This document shows, in pieces, positions 23,001-31,899 of a stretch of 37,645 nucleotides of DNA. Positions within the stretch are counted from its first letter, which is position 1. Every line of letters begins with the position of its first letter. The notes below the pieces were generated by a model. It was not told the origin of the DNA, ran no database searches, and was given only the letters and a program-made list of their open reading frames with translations. This DNA comes from 2-01-FULL-49-22 sp964639445 (GTDB lineage: Bacteria; Patescibacteriota; Saccharimonadia; Saccharimonadales; UBA10212). Both the position numbers and the translations under genes were made by a program. Where the stretch lies: contig CAZXDA010000002.1 in the NCBI GenBank assembly GCA_964639445.1, positions 1 through 37,645 of the forward strand, in the 5' to 3' direction.

Positions 23001-23901
23001 CGACGTAACCCAAGGTCTAACTCGCGTAGAAGAGCTCTTGGAAGTTCGAACACCAAAGGGCCAGGCTTTTCTTTCGGATATCACGGGCCTAGCCAATGTT
23101 TGGGAAGAAGGCGATAATTACATTGTCCAAGTCACCGCTAAAAAACAAAAGAAGGTCAGTTTTGAGCTGGGCGAAAAACAGGCCAAAGTTGCCAATGGCG
23201 ACGAGGTTAATGCGGGAGACGTAATTGCGGCTTTTGAGGACAGCTCAGAACCAATTACGGCGCCATTTACCGGTAAGGTAAGTGTTGATAAGGGAGCTAT
23301 TACTGTAGCGCCGACCGCTAAAAGCATCATGCGCTACGAAATCCCGACATTTAGGCAGCTGGTTGTCGAAGACGGCGACATGGTTGAGGCCGGCCAGCGG
23401 TTAACAAGCGGTTCAATTAACCTGCACAGCTTAATGCAACTGCGCGGCATTGAAGAAACGCAACGCTACATTATGAACGAAGTGCTTTATATCTTCGCCA
23501 GCCAGGGCCAGACAATTGCTGATAAGCACCTAGAGGTGATTGTGCGGCAGATGTTTAGCCGGGTGCAGATTGAAGATGCCGGCGACAGCGAGTTCATAGT
23601 TGGCGATGTAATTAGCAGATGGACTGTTGATGAGGCTAATGCCAAGTTGGAGGCTGCAGGCAAGCGTCCAGCCAGGTACAATCAGTTACTTTTGGGCATC
23701 ACCAAGGCCTCCTTGAGCACAGAATCTTTCTTGTCGGCGGCTTCGTTCCAGGACACAACACGGGTGTTAATTGCAGCGGCCACCAGCGGTAAGGTAGATC
23801 ACCTGTATGGCTTGAAAGAGAATGTTATCCTGGGCCGTCTGATCCCGGTCGGTACCGGCGCCCGAAGCAAAAAAGCAGAAACGGTTGAGGCTAAGGAGTA
23901 A
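20083..23901 (+). CDS. rpoC: RNA polymerase subunit beta', without zinc-site cysteines
   Basis: Catalytic subunit of RNA polymerase, 1272 aa. The active-site loop NADFDGD (residues 521-527) that holds the catalytic Mg is intact, as are GKRVDYSGRSVI and the bridge-helix/trigger-loop entry IAAQSIGEPGTQL. The N-terminal zinc-binding domain keeps its frame (IFGPVKD, KYKGI, RSIVRRERMGHI), but all four Cys are replaced (segment 67-95). The second zinc site near 906-930 keeps only Cys916 (LSCTMSRGIARKSYG in place of a C-x6-C-x2-C pattern). The trigger loop reads LSLDSKHRAG: His964 is kept, while the positions of E. coli Arg933 and Phe935 are Asp961 and Lys963. The gene is otherwise full and in frame, so this is divergence rather than decay. 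It starts within the rpoB stop. Confidence 0.97.
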   Translation: MIRTYSGRGRGTNISDFDAVRLAIASPEDILEWSYGEVTKPETINYRTQKPERDGLFDERIFGPVKDINPHDAKYKGIRSRDMAVDKRGEIVTRSIVRRERMGHINLASPVAHIWFLRGAPSAMGLVLGMTVKNLERVAYFASYIIKGIDKEKKDKAIADFEAELKAKEAKIKERYEKAAAKKAANIRELAEAQTKELEQLAVEAEEFRNQASSLEKLNLLSETDYRNLPNELQSAIKVGMGGVALRELLEEIDLSKLIKSLSKEAEEAKGQRKKKIMKRLRLLESMHRAGIKPSSMCVSVLPVIPPDLRPMVQLTGGRFATSDLNDLYRRVINRNNRLKKLIELNAPEVIRRNEQRMLQEAVDALIDNSSARSGRAVAATGQRRRLKSLSDMLRGKQGRFRQNLLGKRVDYSGRSVIVSGPELKMHQCGIPKAMALELFKPFVIGHLIDAELAHNIRSATRMIEASEGVVWDALDEVIKNKYVLLNRAPSLHRLSIQAFQPVLIEGKAIQLHPLVCKGFNADFDGDQMAVHLPLADSAQDEAHEIMVSSKNLLKPADGSPILHVSQDIVLGCYYLTYQRPGMDSEKPRLFDSLDEALFAFEQGKLKLQSPIKVVFRGQLRETTLGRLLFNEIFPEDFPFQNEPMTSKKLDRVMSLTYQKYGQEETARIADDLKNLGFSYATFSGTSIGMEDFQDIRGLRQIVSDGEKRAAEISKQFNEGFITDDERYRLTVETWTNVDAQVEKALAEQFATEDNTMSIAVASGARGNINQMKMSVGMLGTFADATGHAIELPVRSNYKNGLDPLEYFAATRGTRKSLVDIALRTADSGYLTRRLVDVAQDVFTVDVDDDDPGFTVYRSDSEVIGTSFGARLEGRYVAEGVKKHLKRGQLITHDIAQAIESDTSVERVKIMSVLSCTMSRGIARKSYGIDLATGELVASDHPIGVIAAQSIGEPGTQLSLDSKHRAGAVTAGDDVTQGLTRVEELLEVRTPKGQAFLSDITGLANVWEEGDNYIVQVTAKKQKKVSFELGEKQAKVANGDEVNAGDVIAAFEDSSEPITAPFTGKVSVDKGAITVAPTAKSIMRYEIPTFRQLVVEDGDMVEAGQRLTSGSINLHSLMQLRGIEETQRYIMNEVLYIFASQGQTIADKHLEVIVRQMFSRVQIEDAGDSEFIVGDVISRWTVDEANAKLEAAGKRPARYNQLLLGITKASLSTESFLSAASFQDTTRVLIAAATSGKVDHLYGLKENVILGRLIPVGTGARSKKAETVEAKE

Positions 23902-23913
23902 ACCTGGTAAAAT
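23885..23913 (+). promoter_or_regulatory. str operon (rpsL) promoter inside the end of rpoC
   Basis: TTGAGG (23885-23890), 17-nt spacer, TAAAAT (23908-23913) with a TGG extension. The box is 8 nt from ATG 23922 and there is no Shine-Dalgarno site, so the transcript should be leaderless or nearly so. Confidence 0.7.
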
Positions 23914-23921
23914 AGCGTTCT

Positions 23922-24332
23922 ATGCCTACAGTTAATCAGTTAATTCGGAAGCGTCGCAAGTCGGTGAGCAAAAAGTCAAAATCACCGGCCTTGCAGCGCG
24001 TGGTTAACAATCTTAAAACTGCCAGCTATGAAAAGCCGGCGCCTTTTAAGCGGGGTGTAGCTATTCGGGTGACTACCAAAACTCCTAAAAAACCAAATTC
24101 GGCCCTTAGAAAAGTGGCTCGCGTTCGCTTGACTTCCGGTCAAGAGGTGTGGGCTTATATTGGCGGCGAAGGCCACAACCTGCAGGAGCATGCTGTGGTA
24201 TTAGTTCGCGGTGGCCGGGTCAAAGATCTGCCAGGCGTGCGCTACCATATTGTGAGAGGTAGTTTAGATCTGCAAGGAGTGCAAGACCGCAAGAAAGGTC
24301 GCTCAAAGTATGGAACTAAAAAAGGAAAATAA
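23922..24332 (+). CDS. rpsL: Small-subunit ribosomal protein uS12
   Basis: Decoding-site protein of the 30S subunit. The 136-aa product has the universal TPTVNQLIRK-like opening (PTVNQLIRKRRKS), TTKTPKKPNSALRKVARVRL with the streptomycin-relevant lysine in TPKKPNSA, and GGRVKDLPGVRYHIVRG. The Cys usually present in RGVCTRV is Ala (RGVAIRV). It heads the str operon rpsL-rpsG-small ORF-fusA and lies 20 nt after rpoC, with its own predicted promoter. Confidence 0.98.
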   Translation: MPTVNQLIRKRRKSVSKKSKSPALQRVVNNLKTASYEKPAPFKRGVAIRVTTKTPKKPNSALRKVARVRLTSGQEVWAYIGGEGHNLQEHAVVLVRGGRVKDLPGVRYHIVRGSLDLQGVQDRKKGRSKYGTKKGK

Positions 24333-24358
24333 AATGTTGTTCCATCGGAGGTTGCCTA

Positions 24359-24835
24359 ATGCCGCGTAAGGTTACTAAATCACTTGTTCGAGAAGTAGAG
24401 CCTGACCGGTTGTATAACAGTAAGCAGGTAACAAAGCTTATAAACCGTATAATGCTTGATGGTAAAAAGCAAATAGCAGAGCGTACTGTTTACAACGCCA
24501 TGCAAAAAGCGGCCGATAAGCTTAAAGTCCAGAACCCACTTGAAGTTTTAGAGCAGGCGTTTAAGAACATCCAGCCGCATCTAGAGACGCGTTCGCGCCG
24601 AGTTGGTGGCGCTAACTACCAAATCCCCTTTGAAGTTAAAAGTCAGCGCCAGCAGCATTTAACAATCATGTGGTTGGTAGCCGCCGCCCGTGGTCGCAAG
24701 GGAATACCGATTGAAGATCGCCTATCAGCCGAGCTGGTTGATGCCTACAACAACAGTGGCGCGGCGGTTAAGAAGCGCGAAGACACGCATAGGATGGCTG
24801 AAGCCAACCGAGCTTTCGCCCACTTTGCACGTTAG
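24359..24835 (+). CDS. rpsG: Small-subunit ribosomal protein uS7
   Basis: Primary 16S rRNA-binding protein of the 30S head. The 158-aa sequence shows LDGKKQIAERTVYNAM, NIQPHLETRSRRVGGANYQI, RGRKGIPIEDRLSAEL and the C-terminal KKREDTHRMAEANRAFAH. A strong GGAGG at 24346-24350 precedes ATG 24359. Its stop codon TAG is part of the AGGAGG site for the next small ORF, so the two are closely coupled. Confidence 0.98.
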   Translation: MPRKVTKSLVREVEPDRLYNSKQVTKLINRIMLDGKKQIAERTVYNAMQKAADKLKVQNPLEVLEQAFKNIQPHLETRSRRVGGANYQIPFEVKSQRQQHLTIMWLVAAARGRKGIPIEDRLSAELVDAYNNSGAAVKKREDTHRMAEANRAFAHFAR

Positions 24836-24848
24836 GAGGTGTGGCAGG

Positions 24849-25067
24849 ATGCCTGGCGAGGGAGAGGGACATAAGATATACTATGCTGGCGAAAGATGTC
24901 CTGACTGCGTGGAACCGGAAAGAGGATTAGTACCTTACGGCCAGAAGTGCTCAGGGCCCGCAGAAGTATTGGGCAAACTGATGTGTATTCGAAGTATTGA
25001 TGAAGCCACCAAGCTTAAACCAGGCTGGAAAAGAATATTACAATCTCCTTACTGGGATGATGACTAA
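24849..25067 (+). CDS. 72-aa unknown protein in the str operon
   Basis: Starts at ATG 24849, 9 nt after AGGAGG (24834-24839), which overlaps the rpsG stop; it ends 11 nt before fusA. The product MPGEGEGHKIYYAGERCPDC continues with two more Cys (QKCSG, KLMCI) and ends in an acidic PYWDDD. The CxxC may form a small zinc knuckle but spacing to the other Cys is irregular. I recognise no family. A strong ribosome site, tight operon fit and composition like a protein argue that it is real. Position between uS7 and EF-G suggests a translation-linked role; that is inference only. Confidence 0.7.
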   Translation: MPGEGEGHKIYYAGERCPDCVEPERGLVPYGQKCSGPAEVLGKLMCIRSIDEATKLKPGWKRILQSPYWDDD

Positions 25068-25078
25068 AGGAACAAATT

Positions 25079-27163
25079 ATGGCTGAGACTAAGTATCCAC
25101 TAGAGAGAGTCAGAAATATCGGTATTATTGCTCATATTGACGCCGGTAAAACTACTACCACCGAAGGTATTTTGTACCGCACCGGCCTAAAACATAAAAT
25201 CGGCGAGGTTCATAAAGGCGAAACAACTACCGACTGGATGGCCCAGGAAAAAGAGCGCGGCATCACCATTACGGCCGCGGCCGTGACTTGTTTCTGGAAA
25301 GATCACAAAATTAACATTATTGATACGCCTGGCCACATTGACTTTACGGTTGAGGTAGAACGCTCGCTGCGCGTGCTTGACGGCGCTGTAGTTGTTTTTG
25401 ACGGCAAAATGGGTGTCGAATCTCAATCTGAAACAGTTTGGCGCCAGGCGGATAAATATAATGTGCCACGCATTTGTTTTATTAATAAAATTAATCAAAC
25501 CGGCGGCGACTTTTATAAAAGCCTGGAAAGTATTCATAACCGCTTGAACCGACGGGCGCTGCCCATTCATTTACCAATCGGATTTGAGCAGTCGGTCAAC
25601 GGCGTAGTTGATCTGATTACAATGCGCGCCTACACTTATAAAAATTACACCGATCATGAGCTGATAGAGGGCGAGATCCCCGACGACATTAAAGAAAAAG
25701 CTACCCGTTATCGCAGTTTGCTGATTGAGGCGGCGGTAGAATCTGATGATGTGATTTTGGAAAAATATCTCGAGCAAGGCGAAAAAAGCCTAAGCGAAGA
25801 CGAAATCCGCCTAGCGATACGCAAAGCCGTACTATCTAGTCAGTTCTTTGCCGTGAGCGGCGGCGACGGCCGAGGAGTTATAGTTGAAAAACTGCTTGAT
25901 GCCATTACCGACTTTTTGCCAAGCCCACTGGACCGCGGTAGCACATGGGGCACCAATCCTAAAACAGGTGATGAAGCCGAACGTCAGCCGTCCCCTGCCG
26001 AGCCATTTACAGCTTTGGCTTTTAAGATAGCTACCGATCCGTTTGTCGGCAAGCTGGTCTTTTTCAGGTGTTACTCGGGTAAGGTTACGGCCGGCAGCTA
26101 CATCCTAAATAGTTCAACCGGCCAGCGTGAAAGAGTTGGCCGGATTGTCCGGCTGCATGCTGATAAGCGTGAGGATGTTGCCGAAGTAGAAGCCGGTGAC
26201 ATAGCAGCTATTGTTGGCCTGAAAGGTACATCTACCGGCAATACTCTATCTGACCCTAATCACCCCATAATCTTAGAAAGCATTCATTTTCCCGAGCCAC
26301 CGGTTTCGATTGCCATTGAGCCAAAAACCAAAGCCGACCAGGAAAAAATGAGCACCGCCTTGCAGCGGCTGGCGGAAGAAGACCCAACTTTCCGCATTAA
26401 AGTTGATCACGAAACCGGCCAAACAATTATTTCCGGCATGGGCGAGCTGCACCTGGAAATTATCGTTGATCGCATGAAGCGCGAATTTACAGTTGATGCC
26501 AATGTTGGTCAGCCGCAAGTTGCTTACCGAGAGACTATTCGCAGAGATGGCGTGGAGGCCGAAGGTAAATACATTCGCCAGACCGGCGGCCGCGGCCAAT
26601 ACGGCCACTGCTTAATTCGGATTTTTCAAAATGAAGCTGGCAAAGGATTTAAATTTATTAACAGTATCAAAGGCGGCAATATTCCAGCCGAGTTTATTCC
26701 GGCTGTCCAGGCCGGCATAGAAGAGGCTATGGCTAACGGCGTGATTGCCGGCTATCCGGTGGTTGATGTTAAGGTGGAGCTGTATGATGGTAGCTTCCAT
26801 GAGGTTGACTCCTCAGAACTAGCCTTTAAAATTGCCGGCAGCATAGCACTGCAGGATGCCGTTAAAAAAGCTGCACCAGTCCTGCTGGAACCAATTATGA
26901 AGCTGGTAGCCATTACTCCGGAAGAGTTTATGGGTGATGTAATTGGCGATCTCAACTCGAAGCGCGGGCGAATTGAAAGTATGGAAGATTTAAGCCCGGG
27001 TATTAAACAAATTACGGCTTTTGTGCCACTAGGTGAGATGTTTGGCTACACCACTCGCTTGCGCAGCATGACGCAAGGGCGAGCCTCTAGTTCTATGGAG
27101 CTTGATCACTATGCCGACGTGCCACCCAACGTCGCCGAGGGCATAATCGCTAAAAACAAATAA
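25079..27163 (+). CDS. fusA: Elongation factor G
   Basis: Translational GTPase that drives translocation and, with RRF, ribosome recycling. The 694-aa protein has G1 AHIDAGKTTTTEG, the switch I TMDWMxQExERGITI equivalent TTDWMAQEKERGITI, G3 DTPGHIDFTVEVERSLR, G4 as NKIN (usually NKMD), and domain IV/V blocks GGRGQYGHC and MTQGRASSSMELDHY. Note G4: Asn-Lys-Ile-Asn in INKINQTGGDF instead of NKxD, an Asp-to-Asn change at the guanine-specificity residue. A weak AAGGAA precedes ATG 25079. It is the last gene of the str operon; the palindrome at 27163-27188 follows directly. Confidence 0.97.
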   Translation: MAETKYPLERVRNIGIIAHIDAGKTTTTEGILYRTGLKHKIGEVHKGETTTDWMAQEKERGITITAAAVTCFWKDHKINIIDTPGHIDFTVEVERSLRVLDGAVVVFDGKMGVESQSETVWRQADKYNVPRICFINKINQTGGDFYKSLESIHNRLNRRALPIHLPIGFEQSVNGVVDLITMRAYTYKNYTDHELIEGEIPDDIKEKATRYRSLLIEAAVESDDVILEKYLEQGEKSLSEDEIRLAIRKAVLSSQFFAVSGGDGRGVIVEKLLDAITDFLPSPLDRGSTWGTNPKTGDEAERQPSPAEPFTALAFKIATDPFVGKLVFFRCYSGKVTAGSYILNSSTGQRERVGRIVRLHADKREDVAEVEAGDIAAIVGLKGTSTGNTLSDPNHPIILESIHFPEPPVSIAIEPKTKADQEKMSTALQRLAEEDPTFRIKVDHETGQTIISGMGELHLEIIVDRMKREFTVDANVGQPQVAYRETIRRDGVEAEGKYIRQTGGRGQYGHCLIRIFQNEAGKGFKFINSIKGGNIPAEFIPAVQAGIEEAMANGVIAGYPVVDVKVELYDGSFHEVDSSELAFKIAGSIALQDAVKKAAPVLLEPIMKLVAITPEEFMGDVIGDLNSKRGRIESMEDLSPGIKQITAFVPLGEMFGYTTRLRSMTQGRASSSMELDHYADVPPNVAEGIIAKNK

Positions 27164-27188
27164 AATTACTTAACAAGTCAAGTAATTT
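27163..27188. repeat. Palindrome with the 18-nt dispersed repeat, downstream of fusA
   Basis: Arms AAATTACTT and AAGTAATTT (9 bp, perfect) around AACAAGTC. The core 27167-27184 is identical to the copies in tyrS and hisS. It abuts the fusA stop and overlaps the -35 region of the promoter for the next gene, so it can act as a hairpin, as an operator, or both. Confidence 0.75.
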
Positions 27189-27195
27189 GTATAAT
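27166..27195 (+). promoter_or_regulatory. Promoter of the debranching-enzyme gene
   Basis: TTACTT (27166-27171), 18 nt, then consensus TATAAT (27190-27195). The palindrome covers the -35 and most of the spacer. The resulting leader is about 39 nt and contains AAGGTGAT (27221-27228) as a possible ribosome site. Confidence 0.55.
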
Positions 27196-27240
27196 CTTCC
27201 ACCCTGTAACCTATTTTAAAAAGGTGATAAATTATTTCTT

Positions 27241-28770
27241 GTGGTGAAGGTTGTAATTCATAAAGCTATTGGCAGACTTATCAGAAAGCCTAAGTTGCAG
27301 TTGCCGCCGGCTTTGGCAATCAGATCGGTGGTGTCTAAAAAAGGTTTAGGCGTCTATGCCAGTAGCGACACTCTTTTCCGTGGGGCGGTCTTTGGCCGGG
27401 ACTCATTGGTGGTGGCCGAAGATTTAATGACGCTCAAACCGCAGCTGGTGAAACGCATTTTAATTACTCTTGCCAATTTACAGGGCCTCTCCCACGACAG
27501 CGTTAACGACGAAGAGCCTGGCAAAATAATGCACGAGTATCGCACCAAAATTGTTGACGAGTGTCCTTTAAGCGGCCGGCCGTTAGAGATTTTTGAGAAA
27601 TTAAGCCGGCGCTGGGGTGGAACGGATGCCAGCATGATTTATTTCGGCTCGGTTGATGCAACGCCTCATTTTATTCGTACTCTCGGCGAATACTGTGATT
27701 TTTATGGCCCGACGATTTTAGATAAAGAAATTATTCGCCGAGACGGCCAAGCAACAACCATGTTTGATGCTCTGAAAGATGCGCTTTCATGGCTGGAAGA
27801 AAAAATTGATATTTCGGAAAGTGGTCTTTTGGAATACCGAACTCACACCCCAGTAGGTATTAAAAATCAAGCTTGGAAAGATTCTGATGAATTTTATGTT
27901 CATGAAAACGGTCGCTCGGTTAACCATTCCCGCCCGGTTACTTCTATCGAAGTCCAGGGTTTAGCTTATGATGCTCTAATAGCGGCGGCTAAGTTATTGC
28001 CAAAACGAGCAGAAGAGCTAACCAGAAAGGCGAACCAGCTGCGAGATAAAACAATTAAGCTTTTATGGTTGCCCGAAAGAAGCTATTTTGCTCTTGGCGC
28101 CGATTATGACCAAGATGGTAATTTAAGAATAATTCGAACTATTACTGCTAACCCGGCTTCTCTTCTTAACTCCTACTTTTTCGACAAACTTGATAGCGTT
28201 CTGCAGCAAGAACATATTAGCGGCATAGTCAGAGAAATTATGGGCACCGATTTCTTAACTGATGCCGGCATTCGCAGCCGAGCGCTAAGTGAGGCCAATC
28301 TGGTACCATTTTGGGATTATCACGGTTCTTATATTTCCTGGCCGAAAGAAACGTATGATATCGCCAAAGGCTTGCGCCGTCATGGCTTTCCCGAACTAGC
28401 CACACAACTCGAGAATCGTTTACTTAACGTTGTGCGCAAAAGTCGCGGCTATCCTGAATTCTTATATGTTGATGCTCGCGGCCGGGTGCTCGGTGCTTCT
28501 TCTTTTGCTCATCGCCATACACACGCCATATTGGTCAAAAGCACTAATGTGCCAGAAAGTATTCAGGCCTGGACGGTTTCGGCCATTTTAGCGATTACCG
28601 CCGATCGCCGACCTGGTCTAAGGGTTGGGAAAGTAAAGCAAAAGCCATGGCAAAAAAAGTTGGAAAAGGAAGTCATAGCTCACATTCCCAGAGTCGGCAG
28701 ATTAAAAACGCCCATTACTCTTAATGCCCGTTACCCCGATTACCCCTACGAGTTAACAGATGAAACATGA
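27241..28770 (+). CDS. Glycogen-debranching-type glycoside hydrolase (amylo-alpha-1,6-glucosidase-like)
   Basis: 509-aa soluble protein with the (alpha/alpha)6-barrel pattern of the GDE_C / GH15-related group. Family-like blocks in order: FGRDSLVVAEDLM (about 51-63), SVDATPHFIRTLGEY (near 139-153), NQAWKDSDEFY (near 211-221), EVQGLAYDALIAA (near 238-250) and a C-terminal HGSYISWPKETYDIAKGL. The likely role is hydrolysis of alpha-glucan branches or a related oligosaccharide; exact substrate is not readable. No signal peptide, so it acts in the cytoplasm. The start is GTG 27241 or the adjacent GTG 27244. The next gene is a GT4 glycosyltransferase, giving a two-gene glucan or glycoconjugate module between str and tuf genes. 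Confidence 0.8.
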   Translation: MVKVVIHKAIGRLIRKPKLQLPPALAIRSVVSKKGLGVYASSDTLFRGAVFGRDSLVVAEDLMTLKPQLVKRILITLANLQGLSHDSVNDEEPGKIMHEYRTKIVDECPLSGRPLEIFEKLSRRWGGTDASMIYFGSVDATPHFIRTLGEYCDFYGPTILDKEIIRRDGQATTMFDALKDALSWLEEKIDISESGLLEYRTHTPVGIKNQAWKDSDEFYVHENGRSVNHSRPVTSIEVQGLAYDALIAAAKLLPKRAEELTRKANQLRDKTIKLLWLPERSYFALGADYDQDGNLRIIRTITANPASLLNSYFFDKLDSVLQQEHISGIVREIMGTDFLTDAGIRSRALSEANLVPFWDYHGSYISWPKETYDIAKGLRRHGFPELATQLENRLLNVVRKSRGYPEFLYVDARGRVLGASSFAHRHTHAILVKSTNVPESIQAWTVSAILAITADRRPGLRVGKVKQKPWQKKLEKEVIAHIPRVGRLKTPITLNARYPDYPYELTDET

Positions 28771-28787
28771 AACAGGAAGCATGAAAC
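28760..28787 (+). repeat. Heptamer array at the end of the debranching gene
   Basis: Four 7-nt units: ATGAAAC, ATGAAAC, AGGAAGC, ATGAAAC. The array contains the stop codon of the upstream gene (TGA 28768-28770) and ends 4 nt before the GGAGG of the next gene. Confidence 0.75.
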
Positions 28788-28803
28788 AACCGGAGGTTGT
28801 GTG

Positions 28804-29946
28804 ATGCGTGTGGCGATTGTGGCTGGACCGTATATTCCTATTCCACCGCCCAAATACGGCGGTACGGAAAGAGTGATTTATTACTTGATTAAAGGTCTTA
28901 AGGAGGCCGGGCATGAGCCGATTTTGTTTGGGCCAGGAGATTCTAAACCCGGCTGCGAGCTTATTCCTATAGTTGATAAGCATATCTTCTTTCCGCGCAC
29001 CAAAGCCGGCGTGCCCGCCTTTGAAAAAAGGCTTAAAAAAATCCACAAAGAAACTATCGAACTACTGGAAGCCAATCTCCACCGAATCGATATTATTCAC
29101 TCCCATGACATTGACGTAGGTGAATTTGAGGATTTTCCAAATTTGACAACATTGCATGGCCCCATAATTTTTAAGAAGTTTGATTATTATAGAAGTCGTA
29201 AAGGGTTATTTTTTGCTTCAATCTCTAAAAATCAGCAAGAGGCTTATCCTAGCCTCCAATGGGTGGGTGCTGTATATAATGGCGAAGACCCCTCCATTTT
29301 TCCCGTAGTAAAACGACCGAAGGACTATGTTTGTTTTGTCGGCCGGCTAGATCGTGAAAAAAATCCCCATTTGGCTATAGAGCTGGCTATTAACTATGGC
29401 ATCAAAATCAAAGTTGCCGGCAAGATAGATTATTTGGGCGACGACTATTTTAAAACAGAAGTTAAAAAGTATTTCCGCCATCCACTAGTTGAATTTCTGG
29501 GAGAGTTGAATAATAAGGAAGTTATAAAAGTCTTAAGCAAGGCCAAGCTCAATTTACATCCAACGGGGACATTTCGCGAACCCTTTGGCCTAAGTGTTTT
29601 AGAGGCCGCTTATTGCGGCACACCGACCATAGCTATAGAGCGTGGTTCGATGCCGGAACTCATAGAGGAAGGTAAAACCGGCCTTCTGGTGGAAGATTTT
29701 GTAGAGGGCTATCACCAGATGGAGAGGTGTTTTGTGATGGATAGAGAATATATAGCTAGACGCGCGCGTAAGCTTTTTAACTATCAGCTAATGACCAAGC
29801 AGTATCTAAGAGCGTACAAAAGAGTTCTGCGGATTTTTAAGATTCGCCAAAGAGAAGAGCAAAAAATCGAAAAAATAGCCGAAAAAAGTAAACAAGAGCT
29901 GGAAGCCATCTGGCAACGCGACACTGAAGTTAAAAGGTTGCAGTGA
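28804..29946 (+). CDS. GT4-family glycosyltransferase
   Basis: Predicted retaining, GT-B-fold sugar transferase of 380 aa. The N-terminal Rossmann half has the acceptor-side loop PPPKYGGTERVIYYLIKGL, and the C-terminal half has FVGRLDREKNPHLAIELA and the donor-binding E-x7-E motif in REPFGLSVLEAAYCGTP (about residues 258-275). ATG 28804 is preferred over the in-frame GTG 28801 because GGAGG (28792-28796) is 7 nt upstream. No membrane segment. The last 45 residues are a basic/acidic helix that may attach to a partner or membrane surface. It pairs with the hydrolase upstream; possible products are a glucan, glycolipid or cell-surface glycan. Confidence 0.87.
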   Translation: MRVAIVAGPYIPIPPPKYGGTERVIYYLIKGLKEAGHEPILFGPGDSKPGCELIPIVDKHIFFPRTKAGVPAFEKRLKKIHKETIELLEANLHRIDIIHSHDIDVGEFEDFPNLTTLHGPIIFKKFDYYRSRKGLFFASISKNQQEAYPSLQWVGAVYNGEDPSIFPVVKRPKDYVCFVGRLDREKNPHLAIELAINYGIKIKVAGKIDYLGDDYFKTEVKKYFRHPLVEFLGELNNKEVIKVLSKAKLNLHPTGTFREPFGLSVLEAAYCGTPTIAIERGSMPELIEEGKTGLLVEDFVEGYHQMERCFVMDREYIARRARKLFNYQLMTKQYLRAYKRVLRIFKIRQREEQKIEKIAEKSKQELEAIWQRDTEVKRLQ

Positions 29947-29959
29947 TTGATGAAATTGT

Positions 29960-29968
29960 TGTTACAAT
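29960..29968 (+). promoter_or_regulatory. Extended -10 promoter
   Basis: TGT-TACAAT (-10 at 29963-29968), 6 nt before ATG 29975; predicted leaderless start. Confidence 0.55.
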
Positions 29969-29974
29969 TTGGTT

Positions 29975-30328
29975 ATGACATTATCAATTGAGAATCTGGA
30001 AAGAAGAAAAAAGATACTTTTAGCGGCCTCAGCGATTGCTCTGGGCGCTGTGGCTCTCAGGAAAAACAAGGCTATAGGCGATAAAATTTATAGTACTTCA
30101 GTTTGGGAAGCATCCCAAACAGTGGTAGCAGATATAATTGCCGGCAGTAAGGGCATTGGTGGTCGACTATCGGCGAAACTCGTTCGGGACGCCAATAATG
30201 AAGTTGTGGACGTAGTCCCTTCTGAGGAGAGAGAAGAAATACTTGAAGAATTAATAGAAGAGTATGAAGATGTATTTATAAATGGTGATTGGACAGAAGC
30301 CGGTAGAAACACTTTACAAACGGATTAA
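29975..30328 (+). CDS. Small unknown protein with a short hydrophobic segment
   Basis: 117 aa from ATG 29975. Residues about 15-28 (ILLAASAIALGAVAL) form a short hydrophobic stretch after a basic ERRKK; the C-terminal third is strongly acidic (EEREEILEELIEEYEDVF). It could be a small membrane-attached protein with an acidic cytoplasmic tail. No family recognised. A TTG at 29969 is in frame, but the -10 box (29963-29968) ends right there, so 29975 is preferred. It stands alone between the glycosyltransferase and tuf. Confidence 0.7.
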   Translation: MTLSIENLERRKKILLAASAIALGAVALRKNKAIGDKIYSTSVWEASQTVVADIIAGSKGIGGRLSAKLVRDANNEVVDVVPSEEREEILEELIEEYEDVFINGDWTEAGRNTLQTD

Positions 30329-30342
30329 GTTTATCTTATAAT
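30314..30342 (+). promoter_or_regulatory. tuf promoter
   Basis: TTACAA (30314-30319), 17-nt spacer, consensus TATAAT (30337-30342). The leader is about 70 nt and ends with TAGGAG before ATG 30419, so tuf is a leadered gene. Confidence 0.7.
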
Positions 30343-30418
30343 GTTGTCATTGCTACGTGGGTGGTAATTGCTGCTCATGTTAAATTATTAAGCCTAAATT
30401 AGAATATAGGAGATATAA

Positions 30419-31600
<1,182 letters not shown>

Positions 31601-31602
31601 AA

Positions 31603-31890
31603 ATGTCACACCCCGAGAGAACCACCGGATCGGAATCTGAGCCGGAACGAAGTATTTACAGAACGATTGAAGGGCTTAAACAAGCTGCAGATGGTGAGCT
31701 GATAGCGCATGTAATAATTTCAGATACGGGCGGTTCGACATGGTTTACTTTTACTGAACATGGCAAAGATTTACATCCATCACTAGCGTCCTTAAGGGGC
31801 TATGTTGGTCCGATGGAGCCAGATGTAGCAGCTGCATTTGCGCACTGGATGGAAGAAAGCTATGGTAAAAGCCAAGAAACCGGAAGTTAA
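31603..31890 (+). CDS. Small unknown protein downstream of tuf
   Basis: 95 aa, ATG 2 nt after the tuf stop. Sequence includes YRTIEGLKQAADGELIAHVI and an aromatic stretch TWFTFTEHGKDLHP; acidic overall. No transmembrane segment and no known motif. Tight spacing suggests translational coupling with tuf, which would give high expression if real. Confidence 0.6.
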   Translation: MSHPERTTGSESEPERSIYRTIEGLKQAADGELIAHVIISDTGGSTWFTFTEHGKDLHPSLASLRGYVGPMEPDVAAAFAHWMEESYGKSQETGS

Positions 31891-31899
31891 GTAGCGGAG

